64,000 nt of DNA, from the NCBI RefSeq assembly GCF_003955735.1, contig NZ_CP034464.1, positions 3,906,001-3,970,000 on the forward strand. The letters run 5' to 3'. The position numbers and the translations under genes were made by a program. Within the stretch, counting starts at the first letter, position 1. Each line of letters starts with the position of its first letter. Shown piece by piece: positions 13,313-22,369 of the stretch. This stretch comes from Undibacterium parvum (GTDB lineage: Bacteria; Pseudomonadota; Gammaproteobacteria; Burkholderiales; Burkholderiaceae_D). The notes beneath the pieces are model-generated. The model was given only the letters and a program-made list of their open reading frames with translations. It was not told the origin of the DNA and ran no database searches.

Positions 13313-13440
13313 TCCCTGCGGGATACCCAATTGTGCAAGTCGTAAAATGGGAAAAGTTCGAAACTCGCTACGCTCAGACACGAACCTTTCTAATCCATTT
13401 TCCGCCCCGCACAATTGGCAGCGCCACATGCGAATTCGAT

Positions 13441-13560
13441 TCAAAAGCCACGTCAAAAGCAGAGTCAAAAGCCAGGTCAAAATCCAAGTCAAAAGCCGAT
13501 TCAAAACCCAGGTCAAAAGCCGATTCAAAACCAAGGTCAAAAGCCGAGTCAAAAACAGCG
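13441..13560 (+). repeat. Ten tandem 12-bp units TCAAAAGCCRRR
   Basis: Exactly ten contiguous 12-mers starting TCAAAA. Odd and even units alternate in part (TCAAAAGCCGAT / TCAAAACCCAGG), suggesting growth by duplication of 24-bp pairs. They form the loop of the long inverted repeat. The unit length keeps any reading frame open, so computed frames here encode Lys/Ser repeats and are not genes. Confidence 0.95.
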
Positions 13561-13762
13561 GATTGCTGTAGCTTGATGTGCTTGAGCATAGCGTGCGTGG
13601 AGAGACGAGCCTCGCACTACGGATGTGTTGACCTTCGCCTTTCGCATGTGGCGCTGCCGCTTGTGCATGGCAGAAAATGGATTAGAAATGAAGCTGTTTG
13701 AGCCGCAGGCGAGTTTGCTTCATTTCCCATTTTTTGACCTGCACAGGCGGGAACCCGAAGGG

Positions 13763-13852
13763 CAGCGACTTTGCGTCGCCTTCTTTTGCTTCCTTTTCTT
13801 GGCGAAGCAAGAAAAGGGAGTAGCTGCCGGTCTACCACCGGCCAGCAATCGC
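13763..13852 (-). repeat. Right arm of a long inverted repeat
   Basis: Inverted copy of 13222-13312: CAGCGACTTTGCGTCGCC through GGCCAGCAATCGC. Three substitutions relative to the left arm and no gaps seen. Confidence 0.85.
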
Positions 13853-13910
13853 ACAGCTACGACAAAAATATAAACAAGACCAGGCCACAGCAAACCAAAA
13901 ACAGCATGCC

Positions 13911-13981
13911 GCCAACGCGCATATCCCATGCGGCTCGCAGGTCTATGTGCTTGAAGAACCGCATGGAATATGCGCAGTGGC
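13911..13981. repeat. REP-like palindromic repeat, copy 2
   Basis: Arms CGCGCATATCCCATGCGG and CCGCATGGAATATGCGC, inner TCGCAGGTCTATGTGCTTGA. It forms the left part of the 138-bp direct repeat 13917-14054. Confidence 0.8.
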
Positions 13982-14054
13982 AGGATGCATATGAAATTTC
14001 ATGCGGCGCAATAGATGAAGCCCATTGCGCCCTACGATTGCGCCTTACCGAGTT
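13917..14054 (+). repeat. 138-bp direct repeat, left copy flanking cbiZ
   Basis: Aligns without gaps to 14936-15073 with about 13 differences. It contains REP-like copy 2 followed by a unique tail (AAATTTCATGCGGCGCAATA ... CCCATTGCGCCCTACG). The two copies bracket cbiZ and its upstream region. Confidence 0.85.
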
Positions 14055-14068
14055 GACTTCAGATTCGC

Positions 14069-14755
14069 TTACTTAGCCCGCTGCAGCGACTGCGTCAGTG
14101 CGAGGATAACGGCTTGCGCCAGCATTTCTCCGGCCGGCACATGCTTGCCGACATAGCGCAGCAGGATGCCATCAGGGGCGGAGATGATGGCAATCGCATC
14201 GGTGCCGGTGCCCGTGGCGATCTCGCCGCTTTTCGCGCTGCGTATTTGCAGCGTGCCTAAGGCGGCCACCTTGGCTTCGGTCGCGATCATCAAAGCCTCG
14301 GCCATTGCGGCCGGCGTCAGGCTGGCGTTGGTGCACACTACAAGATTGATGGTGCCAGCCGGCAGCACTGCGTCGTTCTCAATCACATCGGCCGGATCAC
14401 CCGCACGGCGCGCATTGGCCATCCCTGCGGTAACGATGGCAGAAAAATACAGATCGCCAAAACGACAGGTATGCTGACGCAAGCTATTCATCGAAGCCGC
14501 CGTCATCATGCCCAGAGCTGGTTCTTGCAAACCCATTTCGGCACACGCCGCGCTTAAGGTATCGGCCGGCTCGGTAAGAATAGTGTCATCTTCAGTCACC
14601 TTGAGGTTTAGCACATGCCGGACAGACTGCAGGCCACCATTAAGTACGCAGCAGCTTAAGGCCGTCATCGGTCGGACGAAAGTCAATAAACTATAGCCGG
14701 CAGTTGTGCGCAGGCGGCAAATCGGGTTGACGGCGATGTCGGTATTCTCAAGCAT
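14069..14755 (-). CDS. cbiZ: Adenosylcobinamide amidohydrolase
   Basis: 228 aa, CbiZ family (PF01955 type). CbiZ cleaves the aminopropanol side chain of adenosylcobinamide or pseudocobalamin to give adenosylcobyric acid, so salvaged corrinoids can be remodelled. Family features seen: SLLTFVRPMTALSCCVLNGGL near the N-terminus, TAGMANARRAGDP, INLVVCTNASLTPAAMAEAL, and GTGTDAIAI near the C-terminus. No other cobalamin gene and no recognisable cobalamin riboswitch is beside it. It stands alone between 138-bp direct repeats, which suggests it moves or is lost as a cassette. Confidence 0.85.
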   Translation of the reverse strand: MLENTDIAVNPICRLRTTAGYSLLTFVRPMTALSCCVLNGGLQSVRHVLNLKVTEDDTILTEPADTLSAACAEMGLQEPALGMMTAASMNSLRQHTCRFGDLYFSAIVTAGMANARRAGDPADVIENDAVLPAGTINLVVCTNASLTPAAMAEALMIATEAKVAALGTLQIRSAKSGEIATGTGTDAIAIISAPDGILLRYVGKHVPAGEMLAQAVILALTQSLQRAK

Positions 14756-14929
14756 GCTGATCAGTTCTCACTTTTCTGTTTAGGCAGGCAAGATGATAAC
14801 TGAGGTCGGTTTCAAAAATCGAGTCATCTGTAAGATGCGCTAAGCGGCGGTGCGCCAAGTCGGATTATTTGTAAGGGTGCTGAGCGCATACGCCTAATTA
14901 GTTCACTTTGAGATTTTTACAGCACCCGC
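14756..14929. other. Upstream region of cbiZ, no gene seen
   Basis: About 170 bp between the cbiZ start and the right direct repeat. It holds TGCGCTAAGCGGCGGTGCGCC (imperfect stem-forming) and AT-rich DNA. I looked for a B12-box-like element and saw none. Confidence 0.4.
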
Positions 14930-15000
14930 GCCAGCGCGCATATTCCATGCGGGTCTCCAGCCTATGTGCTTGAAGAAGCGCATGGAATATGGGCAGTGGC
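14930..15000. repeat. REP-like palindromic repeat, copy 3
   Basis: Arms GCGCATATTCCATGCGGG and GCGCATGGAATATGGGC; start of the right 138-bp direct repeat. Confidence 0.8.
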
Positions 15001-15073
15001 AGGATGCTTATGAAATTTCATGCGGCGCAATAAATGTAGCCCATTGCGCCCTACGATTACGCCTTAACGAGTT
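14936..15073 (+). repeat. 138-bp direct repeat, right copy flanking cbiZ
   Basis: Pairs with 13917-14054 (about 91 percent identical by hand alignment). Same order: REP-like palindrome then the GCGGCGCAATA / CCCATTGCGCCCTACG tail. Confidence 0.85.
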
Positions 15074-15097
15074 ACAGCGTTCAGAGGTTTTTACAGT

Positions 15098-15170
15098 TGC
15101 CGCTCCAATTCGCATATTACATGCGGCTCGCAGACCGATATTGCTTGAAGAAGTCCAGGGAATATACGCT
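15098..15170. repeat. REP-like palindromic repeat, degenerate copy 4
   Basis: CGCATATTACATGCGGCTCGCAG on the left; the right arm is decayed (CCAGGGAATATACGC). The inner TTGCTTGAAGAAG matches copies 2 and 3. The stretch 15074-15211 otherwise shows nothing. Confidence 0.6.
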
Positions 15171-15211
15171 CAGTTATCGAGAGTCGGCGGGCTTAAGGTC
15201 TTTAATTTAGT

Positions 15212-15994
15212 TTAGTCTCGCCATGCGGGAAATGCGGGTAAGCGATTAAAAAAATCGAAATCATGGTTTGGCCATAATTCGGCATTTTCGCTCTTGGCAA
15301 GAGCGTTTAGCCGACGGATGCTGTCTAAGGCTAACGCTTCGTTATCCTCCCAGCAGTAGCCAGGTGCAACTTCATCGATAAGGTTTTCGCTTAGGTCGGC
15401 AGCATCGCCACAGATAATCACGGGTCTGCCCTTAGGTAGCTCGATGAATAGCGACATATGACCTGCGGTATGCCCTGGGGTAAATAATGCCTGTACGCCG
15501 CTTGCCACCTGATACTCGCCATTTTGTAGATGCCACTGGTCTGAGGCTGCTACCTCATCATCGAAAACTCCATCGTCAAGCTTAGTTTTTGCTGCTGTAA
15601 TTTCATTGGCATGTACGTGAACTTCGCAACCAGGGAGATCGCACAAGCCCCCCGAATGATCAAAATGGAGGTGGCCGAGAAAAGCGATGTCGATGTCTTT
15701 GGCTGTGAGACCTAATTTGGCCAAGTAGTTAGGTATTCTTTGCTCTTCGCTCATTTTCGGTGGTTCAAACAATGGGCGCATAGGATCGAAAAACTTTGAA
15801 CGTAATTCTGGACTGGCTATCTTTTGATAGTCGCAGCCTACGTCATAAAGAATACGCCCATTTGGTGTTTCGATTAGATAGGCAAGAATTGGGGCGTCAA
15901 TGTATTGTCCGTGTCCTCTATTGCGAGTTGAGACTAGCTTTTCATATCGGTGAGTACCAGTAAGTAATGGCCAGACGCGAAGTGCTCGTGTCAT
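15212..15994 (-). CDS. N-acyl-homoserine-lactonase-like metallo-beta-lactamase
   Basis: 260 aa. ATG 15994 is chosen (GGAG six bases upstream) rather than an upstream ATG at 16057. Metallo-beta-lactamase fold with the dinuclear metal motif HLHFDHSGG (about residues 110-118), a further His in FTPGHTAGHMSL and an Asp in ICGDAADL. Family members open the lactone ring of acyl-homoserine lactones (quorum quenching), and the size and motif spacing fit AhlL/AttM-type enzymes. Substrate is not proven; other lactones are possible. No luxI/luxR gene is nearby. Cytoplasmic, no signal peptide. Confidence 0.8.
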   Translation of the reverse strand: MTRALRVWPLLTGTHRYEKLVSTRNRGHGQYIDAPILAYLIETPNGRILYDVGCDYQKIASPELRSKFFDPMRPLFEPPKMSEEQRIPNYLAKLGLTAKDIDIAFLGHLHFDHSGGLCDLPGCEVHVHANEITAAKTKLDDGVFDDEVAASDQWHLQNGEYQVASGVQALFTPGHTAGHMSLFIELPKGRPVIICGDAADLSENLIDEVAPGYCWEDNEALALDSIRRLNALAKSENAELWPNHDFDFFNRLPAFPAWRD

Positions 15995-16304
15995 AGGATG
16001 CTCCAAAAATATTGGGGTCGTCCCCGAATGTAAAATAGAGTAGACGGGTCGTCCCATCGACTAGGGTGTTGAAAATTAAGCTTCGTGTTGATCCTGCACG
16101 TCAAATCGTAAAAATAGAATTTGAGAACTGCTTGCAGCGTAGCGGTCTGGAATGAATCGCCACTTTGGCACACTAATTACGATTGTAAGCGATGGGCTAA
16201 TTGTATTGCTAGTAATTTAAACATCAGTCTGGCAGGGCGTAAGCTTTGAGTAGGCATTAATCCTTGCTGGGGTATTGGTCTTTATGGAAGTTCAAAACAG
16301 GCAG
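15995..16304. other. Gene-free stretch, no feature recognised
   Basis: About 310 bp upstream of the lactonase gene. GGGGTCGTCCCC and GACGGGTCGTCCC (16014-16055) are short GGGTCGTCCC-type direct repeats that could be regulator sites. Nothing else is recognised. Confidence 0.3.
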
Positions 16305-16377
16305 CGCCAACACGTATATTCTATGCGCTTCCTCGAGCACATAGGCCTGCGAGCCGCATGGAATATGCGCGCTGGGC
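16305..16377. repeat. REP-like palindromic repeat, copy 5
   Basis: Arms ACGTATATTCTATGCGC and CCGCATGGAATATGCGC with inner GAGCACATAGGCCTGCGA. Confidence 0.7.
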
Positions 16378-16456
16378 TTGCTGCTGTTTGCTTTGATGGC
16401 AGGCTTCGTGCTTGCCCAGCTTGATGCACAAGAGAGTGCCAAGGCCAAGCGAAGAA

Positions 16457-16508
16457 GTGCTCAAAAGTAGTACTCAAAAGAAGCACTCAAAAGTAGCACT
16501 CAAAAGAA
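16457..16508 (+). repeat. Four tandem 13-bp units GCACTCAAAAGWA
   Basis: GTGCTCAAAAGTA, GTACTCAAAAGAA, GCACTCAAAAGTA, GCACTCAAAAGAA, contiguous. The core CTCAAAAG echoes the TCAAAAGCC units at 13441-13560. Located just before the tRNA terminator. Confidence 0.9.
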
Positions 16509-16537
16509 GCAAGAAAATGCTCAAGGAAAACACGCAT

Positions 16538-16577
16538 AAAAAAAGCCCCTAAGTGTTTAAATTCTTAGGGGCTTTTT
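16538..16577 (-). terminator. Terminator of tRNA-Ser
   Basis: AAAAAGCCCCTAAG / CTTAGGGGCTTTTT with a 10-nt loop, about 30 bp beyond the 3' end of the tRNA on the minus strand. Symmetric, so it may also act on + transcripts. Confidence 0.85.
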
Positions 16578-16607
16578 CTTCAAGCTGCTTAAGCTTGACA
16601 GTATCTG

Positions 16608-16698
16608 TGGCGGAGAAACGGGGATTCGAACCCCGGGTAGGCTATGAACCTACGCACGCTTTCCAGGCGTGTGACTTAAACCACTCATCCATCTCTCC
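16608..16698 (-). tRNA. tRNA-Ser (anticodon GGA)
   Basis: 91 nt with encoded CCA. The acceptor stem GGAGAGA pairs with TTTCTCC. The anticodon stem CACGC/GCGTG carries the loop CTGGAAA (GGA anticodon, reads UCC/UCU). A long class II variable arm (GTAGGTTCATAGCCTAC) is typical of tRNA-Ser. T-arm CGGGGTTCGAATCCCCG. Confidence 0.97.
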
Positions 16699-16944
16699 TA
16701 CTGCTTTGCATGTAATGAACTAGTTCTCTACATGCGAAGCTCGCTATTGTAGCAGAAATTTCTTTGATTGAAAGCCACTTGTTGGCTTGCCATCGCAAAA
16801 ATCTGTTTTTCCTGACAAATTTTTGGTTTTGCCAGGTCTCTTGCCATCCTTGTTAGCCTCACTCTGCACACTAGCTTTGTAAATAAATTAGCTAAAACAG
16901 CAAGATCGCTGGCCTGCCAGAGAAGCAAGCTTGGCTACACCCGT

Positions 16945-16950
16945 TATAAT
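16945..16950 (+). promoter_or_regulatory. -10 element immediately before murJ
   Basis: A perfect TATAAT sits eight bases before the murJ ATG, with no convincing -35 hexamer at normal spacing and no ribosome site between. If used, transcription would start one to three bases before the ATG, giving an essentially leaderless message. Confidence 0.4.
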
Positions 16951-16958
16951 GCCGCTCC

Positions 16959-18509
16959 ATGAACTTATTGAAAACACTCGCTACCATTAGTGGCATGACC
17001 ATGCTCTCGCGCATCACCGGTTTGATGCGCGATGTCTTAATTAATAGTTACTTCGGTGCCAGCGGCTGGACCGATGCCTATTTTGCGGCGATGCGGATAC
17101 CGAATTTTTTCCGTCGCCTGTTTGCCGAGGGCGCGTTTTCGCAAGCCTTCGTGCCGATACTGGCGGAATACAAGAATAAAAAAGGCGATCAGGCCACCAG
17201 GGAGCTGGTCGATCATGTCGCTACCGTGCTGGTGTGGGCGCTGCTGTTTACCTGCCTGATCGGGGTGGCCGGTGCGCCGATTTTTGTGTATATGTTCGCC
17301 TCGGGTTTTGCGGTGAATCCGGCCAAGTTTGAGATCACCGTGGTGATGACGCGCATCATGTTTCCGTATATAGGTTTTATCTCGCTGGTGGCCTTGGCCA
17401 GCGGTATTCTCAATACCTGGCGCGAGTTTAGGGTGCCGGCATTTACGCCGGTGTTGCTAAATCTCTCGTCGATCGCGGCTTCGCTGTTTTTGGCACCGCA
17501 TATGGCGCAACCGATTTATGCGCTGGCGATTGCGGTGTTTGTCGGCGGCATGCTGCAGATGCTGATACAGGTGCCGGCGCTGATCAAGATAGGCATGTTG
17601 CCACACCTTAGTCTCAATCCCATGTTTGCCTTACGCGACCCTGGTGTGCTGCGGGTCTTGCGCCAGATGGGGCCGGCGGTGCTGGCGGTGTCGGCGACAC
17701 AGATCAGTATCTTAATTAACTCGACCTGGGCTTCGCATATGCCGGACGGCAGTATGTCGTGGCTGGCGTCGGCCGATAGGTTGATGGAGTTTCCTACCGC
17801 CTTGCTGGGCGTGGCGTTGGGTACGGTGCTCTTGCCTAGTTTGTCGAAAGCCAATGCTGAGGCTGATACCGCCGAATATTCCTCTTTGCTCGATTGGGGT
17901 CTACGCTTAACGTGTTTGCTGGCGATGCCGGCCGCGGTGGCTTTGGCGACTTTGCCCGAAGCCTTGACGGCGACCCTGTTTCATAACGGTAAATTCGATG
18001 CGCATGCAGTGGCCATGACGGCGCAGGCGGTGACCTCGTATGGGGTAGGTTTGATCGGCCTGATCTTTGTTAAAATTCTGGCGCCGGGCTTTTATGCCAA
18101 GCAGGATATCCGTACCCCGGTGAAGATTGCCATCCTGGTGCTGCTGGCGACCCAAGTCATGAATCTGATGTTTGTGCCGTTTATCCAGCATGCTGGTTTG
18201 GCCTTGTCGGTCGGTCTGGGGGCGTGCCTGAATGCCAGCATGTTGTACCGCGGTTTGCGTCAGCGTGGTATCTATGCACCGCAAGCGGGTTGGCTGCCAT
18301 TCTTACTGAAACTGGCGGCGGCTTTGACCTTGATGGCAGGCGTGGCGCTGGCGCTATCCGGGCAAGTTGATTGGATCGGTTTGAAGAGTCAGAAGTGGAT
18401 GCGGGCAGGGCTGTTAGGCGGGATTATTCTGGCGTGCATGCTGAGCTATTTCCTTGCTTTGTTTGCGATGGGGTTTCGGATCAGGGATTTCCGCAAGACG
18501 AGCATTTAA
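16959..18509 (+). CDS. murJ: Lipid II flippase MurJ
   Basis: 516 aa, full length. The N-terminus MNLLKTLATISGMTMLSRITGLMRD and the segment FRRLFAEGAFSQAFVPILAEYK are hallmark MurJ/MviN sequences. About 14 hydrophobic segments run to the C-terminus. It moves lipid II across the inner membrane for peptidoglycan synthesis and is essential in most bacteria. The gene stands alone, between tRNA-Ser (divergent) and a clear terminator. Confidence 0.97.
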   Translation: MNLLKTLATISGMTMLSRITGLMRDVLINSYFGASGWTDAYFAAMRIPNFFRRLFAEGAFSQAFVPILAEYKNKKGDQATRELVDHVATVLVWALLFTCLIGVAGAPIFVYMFASGFAVNPAKFEITVVMTRIMFPYIGFISLVALASGILNTWREFRVPAFTPVLLNLSSIAASLFLAPHMAQPIYALAIAVFVGGMLQMLIQVPALIKIGMLPHLSLNPMFALRDPGVLRVLRQMGPAVLAVSATQISILINSTWASHMPDGSMSWLASADRLMEFPTALLGVALGTVLLPSLSKANAEADTAEYSSLLDWGLRLTCLLAMPAAVALATLPEALTATLFHNGKFDAHAVAMTAQAVTSYGVGLIGLIFVKILAPGFYAKQDIRTPVKIAILVLLATQVMNLMFVPFIQHAGLALSVGLGACLNASMLYRGLRQRGIYAPQAGWLPFLLKLAAALTLMAGVALALSGQVDWIGLKSQKWMRAGLLGGIILACMLSYFLALFAMGFRIRDFRKTSI

Positions 18510-18555
18510 GCGGCGTTACAGCTTGGCATGGCGGGTCGCATGCAAGTGTCAGTTC

Positions 18556-18591
18556 AAAAAAAGGAGAAACGCAGGTGTTTCTCCTTTTTTT
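18556..18591 (+). terminator. Terminator of murJ
   Basis: AAAAAAAGGAGAAAC and GTTTCTCCTTTTTTT around a 6-nt loop, about 50 bp after the murJ stop; symmetric stem and T-run. Confidence 0.9.
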
Positions 18592-18899
18592 ATGCGCTGG
18601 TTTTATTTCATCTCTGCACTACTCAATCGTGGCTGCTTAGCAAGCGATAAATTTCTAAACGACACTTGCAAAAATCGCAAATACATATCAATATGTACTT
18701 GAATTAACTATTCATTAAGTATATTAATAATTGCATCATTAAATTTCGGTTCTCACTGTTCTGTCGCATAGTCTGGCGCTTTTATGCGTTTCAAGCTTCA
18801 AATTGTAATTTTCCATCTCAAAACAGCGCATTTACCGCAGCGGTGCTCAGCCTGCTGTCAGTCAAAGTAATTTAGCTTCTCAAACCTAAGGAAGAATAA
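18592..18899. other. Upstream region of the chemoreceptor gene
   Basis: About 310 bp, AT-rich. No gene. No clear sigma-70 or sigma-28 promoter could be fixed by eye. AAGGAAG seven bases before the ATG at 18900 is the ribosome site. Confidence 0.4.
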
Positions 18900-21800
18900 A
18901 TGAAATCGCTACTCAACTCCGTGAAGATGTGGCAAAAATTCTCGCTGATAGGCGTGTTTGTTGTGGCTCTGTTTAGCCTACCTTTCTATTTTTATCTTAT
19001 TAGTATCAATAGTGATGTGGATTCGGCAAAGACTGAGCAAATGGGGGCGGCTGTATTGCCTAATGCGGTCAAGCTGATACAGACGCTGCAACAACATAGG
19101 GGTTTGAGCGGGGCGGTGTTGGGTGGAAATGCTAGTTTTAAGCCCGCGCGTGAGACCGCAGCTCAGAGTGTGAATGCGGCGTTTGAGAGCGTGCTTAGTT
19201 CGGAAAAATCTTTCCCGGCTTTGAATTTGGGAGATAAATTAATTCAGATTAAACAACAATGGAGCACGCTGTACGTCGATAAAGATAGCGTAACTGGGGT
19301 CGAAAGCAATCTGCGTCACACGGCGCTGATCAAGCAAATGCTAGAGTTTTTGGATGACTTGATGGATGTCAGCGGACTCACCTTGAGCCCGGATGGTGCG
19401 TCGTTTTTCTTGATGAGTATGGCGAGCAATACCGTATTGGGCCTGAATGAAGACTTGGGCCAATCGCGTGCAGCCGGTGCCCTTGCCCTGACTAAAAAGC
19501 AGTTATCAACCAATGAGCAAGCCAGCATCATTGCTTTGCAATTTAAGATACGTACCAAGATAGAAAAGAATAAATTGATGTTTTCCCGGCTGTTGAAAGT
19601 CGCGCCGGAATATCGAGAAACACTTGGGGCGAGCTTGCAAAAGCAAGATTTGCTAGGCTTGGAGGCGGTTAAGCTGATTCAGGAAAAAATTCTTGATAAC
19701 GAAAAGCTAGACTATGACGCGCAAAGTTTTTTTCAAAAACTCAGTGTCAGCATCGACGGCTATTATGAATTTGAAAAAATGCTGACGGATAGCTTGCTCA
19801 AGACCACCGAGCTGCGTTTTCATCAAAAGAAGTTTGACCGTATGTTCACGGTGGGGATTTGCCTGTTTTTGTTACTGCTGGTGACCTTCTTGTCCTGGTA
19901 TATGATTAAATCGGTAATTCGGCAGGTGGGGCAAGAGCCAGCTGATGTGGTCGATTTTGCCGCCCAAGTTGCTGGCGGCAATTACGCTGCAAGCATTGCC
20001 TTGCAGCGTAACGATACGACTAGTATCGCGGCAAATTTGCAAGTTATGGTTGATAATATTCGTAGCCGCATCGATGCCTCGGAAAAAACCGCCGCCGAGA
20101 CCCTGCGCATCAAAATCGCCTTGGATAATGTCGGCACCAATGTCATGATCGCCGACACCGATCGCAATATCATCTACATGAATAAATCCATCGTCGAGAT
20201 GTTGAGCAATGCAGAAGCGGATGTCCGTAAAGCCCTGCCAAATTTTTCAGTGTCTAAATTGATGGGCGCTAACATCGATCAATTTCATAAAAATCCGGCC
20301 CATCAAAAAAGCTTGCTGGCCTCTTTTAGCAATAATCATAAAGCGCAAATCAAAGTGGGCGTACGTACCTTTACTTTGTCTGCCAATCCGGTCATGAACG
20401 ATGCTGGTGTGCGTCTGGGTAGCGTGGTCGAGTGGGGCGATATTACCGAGCAATTAATCGCCCAGGAAACAGCGGCTGCATTGGCTTCAGAAAACACCCG
20501 CGTTAAAATCGCCCTCGACAATGTCGCCACCAATGTCATGATCGCCGACACCGATCGCAATATCATTTACATGAACAAATCCATCGTCGAGATGCTGACC
20601 AAGGCCGAATCCGATGTGCGTAAGGCGCTGCCTAACTTTAGCGTGAATAAACTGCTGGGATCGAACATCGATCAATTCCATAAAAACCCAGCGCATCAAC
20701 AGCATTTGCTGGCAACCTTCACCACCAATCATAAAGCACAAATCGTGGTTGGGGTGCGCACCTTCAGACTCTCGGCCAATCCTGTGCTCGACACTGCCGG
20801 CACCCGCCTCGGTAGTGTGGTCGAATGGGCCGATGTCACCGATCAGTTAGTGGCAGAGCAAGCGGCCGAGCAACTCGCCAGTGAAAACACCCGCATCAAG
20901 ATCGCGCTCGATGGCTGCGCCACCAATGTCATGATTGCCGATAACGAGCGCAACATCATCTACGCGAATAAATCCGTGGTCAATATGCTGAGTAATGCCG
21001 AAGCCGACCTACGCAAGGTACTGCCGAATTTCAGCGCCTCACGCTTACTCGGTACGAATATCGATCAATTCCACAAAAACCCTGCGCATCAAAAAAATCT
21101 GCTGGCCACTTTTACCAGCAATTACAAAGCGCAAATCGTGGTGGGTGCGCGCACCTTCGCTTTGTCGGCCAATCCTGTCATCAATGGCAGTGGCGAACGT
21201 TTAGGGAGCGTGGTGGAATGGCTGGATCGCTCGGCCGAAGTCGCAGTCGAAAAAGAAGTCGCGAATATCGTCGAACAAGCGGTCAATGGCAACTTCACCA
21301 CCCGTTTGGTAGAACAAGGTAAAACGGGCTTCTTTGCCAAACTCAGCGGCGACATCAACCGTCTGATGGAAACCAGTGATCAGGGTCTCAATGAAGTCTT
21401 GCGCGTGCTCGGCGCCCTAGCCAAGGGTGATCTGACCGAAACCATAGAGAAGGATTACCAGGGCACCTTCGGCGCCTTAAAAGAAGCCAGTAACGAAACC
21501 GTCGACAAGCTCTCGCAAATCGTCACCGACGTCATCAACGCCACCGATGCCTTATCGAACGCATCCGAGCAAGTCTCGGCCACCTCGCAAGCCTTATCGC
21601 AAGCGGCCAGCGAACAAGCCGCCAGCGTAGAAGAAACCAGTGCCAGCATAGAGCAAATGGCAGCGGGGATTAACCAGAATGCCGAGAATGCCAAAGTCAC
21701 CGATGGCATCGCCGGCAAGGCCTCCAAAGAAGCGATAGAAGGCGGCGACGCCGTCAAACGCACGGTCTCGGCCATGAAAGAGATCGCCTCTAAAATTGGC

Positions 21801-22361
21801 ATCATCGACGACATCGCCTACCAGACCAATATGCTGGCTTTGAATGCGGCAATCGAAGCGGCACGCGCCGGTGAGCACGGCAAAGGCTTTGCGGTGGTGG
21901 CTGCAGAAGTGCGCAAACTGGCGGAACGTAGCCAGATTGCCGCCAAAGAAATTGGCGACTTAGCTGGCGGCAGCGTCAAAACAGCGGAACGTGCCGGTGA
22001 ACTGATCGATGAGATCGTGCCAGGCATAGGCCGCACCTCGGATCTGGTGCAAGAGATTGCTGCGGCATCACAAGAGCAATCGGCCGGGGTCGGGCAAATC
22101 AATACCGCCATGAACCAGATGAATCAAATCACCCAGCAAAATGCCTCATCGAGTGAAGAGCTGGCCGCCACCGCAGAAGAAATGACTAGTCAGGCCGAAC
22201 AATTGATGGAATTGGTAGGCTTCTTTAATCTCGGGCAGCAAGGCAAATCTAGCCGCCAGGGTGGGCACGAAGCCAAGTCTAGCAAACGTCAAAGCGCGCC
22301 TAAACACAGTAAAACAGTCGCCAACACCGGTTTCGACGACGCCAAATTTGAACGATTCTAG
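18900..22361 (+). CDS. Methyl-accepting chemotaxis protein with NIT-like sensor and three PAS repeats
   Basis: 1,153 aa chemoreceptor. TM1 about 12-34; periplasmic helical sensor (about 50-300) beginning [18 protein letters not shown], resembling the nitrate/nitrite-sensing NIT domain; TM2 about 317-337; HAMP-like segment. Three PAS-like repeats begin near residues 403, 533 and 663, each about 130 aa with IKIALD, TNVMIAD, RNIIY and [12 protein letters not shown] in common. A second HAMP-like region precedes the signalling domain, whose hairpin tip reads [29 protein letters not shown]. It reports to CheA/CheW; cheW follows 8 bp later, so the pair is an operon. No CheR-tether pentapeptide ends the protein. 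Confidence 0.93.
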   Translation: MKSLLNSVKMWQKFSLIGVFVVALFSLPFYFYLISINSDVDSAKTEQMGAAVLPNAVKLIQTLQQHRGLSGAVLGGNASFKPARETAAQSVNAAFESVLSSEKSFPALNLGDKLIQIKQQWSTLYVDKDSVTGVESNLRHTALIKQMLEFLDDLMDVSGLTLSPDGASFFLMSMASNTVLGLNEDLGQSRAAGALALTKKQLSTNEQASIIALQFKIRTKIEKNKLMFSRLLKVAPEYRETLGASLQKQDLLGLEAVKLIQEKILDNEKLDYDAQSFFQKLSVSIDGYYEFEKMLTDSLLKTTELRFHQKKFDRMFTVGICLFLLLLVTFLSWYMIKSVIRQVGQEPADVVDFAAQVAGGNYAASIALQRNDTTSIAANLQVMVDNIRSRIDASEKTAAETLRIKIALDNVGTNVMIADTDRNIIYMNKSIVEMLSNAEADVRKALPNFSVSKLMGANIDQFHKNPAHQKSLLASFSNNHKAQIKVGVRTFTLSANPVMNDAGVRLGSVVEWGDITEQLIAQETAAALASENTRVKIALDNVATNVMIADTDRNIIYMNKSIVEMLTKAESDVRKALPNFSVNKLLGSNIDQFHKNPAHQQHLLATFTTNHKAQIVVGVRTFRLSANPVLDTAGTRLGSVVEWADVTDQLVAEQAAEQLASENTRIKIALDGCATNVMIADNERNIIYANKSVVNMLSNAEADLRKVLPNFSASRLLGTNIDQFHKNPAHQKNLLATFTSNYKAQIVVGARTFALSANPVINGSGERLGSVVEWLDRSAEVAVEKEVANIVEQAVNGNFTTRLVEQGKTGFFAKLSGDINRLMETSDQGLNEVLRVLGALAKGDLTETIEKDYQGTFGALKEASNETVDKLSQIVTDVINATDALSNASEQVSATSQALSQAASEQAASVEETSASIEQMAAGINQNAENAKVTDGIAGKASKEAIEGGDAVKRTVSAMKEIASKIGIIDDIAYQTNMLALNAAIEAARAGEHGKGFAVVAAEVRKLAERSQIAAKEIGDLAGGSVKTAERAGELIDEIVPGIGRTSDLVQEIAAASQEQSAGVGQINTAMNQMNQITQQNASSSEELAATAEEMTSQAEQLMELVGFFNLGQQGKSSRQGGHEAKSSKRQSAPKHSKTVANTGFDDAKFERF
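20108..21240 (+). repeat. Three in-gene repeats of about 390 bp encoding PAS domains
   Basis: The same block recurs at about 20108, 20498 and 20888, a 390-bp (130-codon) period. DNA identity is high in the core (ACCAATGTCATGATCGCC in all three). This indicates tandem duplication or ongoing gene conversion within the receptor. Confidence 0.85.
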
Positions 22362-22369
22362 GAGCGACC

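Noticed and set aside
13106-13890. Several overlapping frames of 70-200 aa on both strands (Lys/Arg/Cys-rich, with Ser-Lys repeats)
   Set aside because: They are by-products of the inverted repeat and the 12-bp tandem array: the same DNA is open in many frames, composition is low-complexity, and no ribosome sites fit.
14756-14930. Cobalamin riboswitch upstream of cbiZ
   Set aside because: No B12-box-like word or the expected long multistem layout could be found by eye; a covariance search would decide.
13091-16377. REP-like palindromes considered as CRISPR repeats or tRNA-like genes
   Set aside because: Irregular spacing, variable inner sequence, imperfect arms and no cloverleaf.
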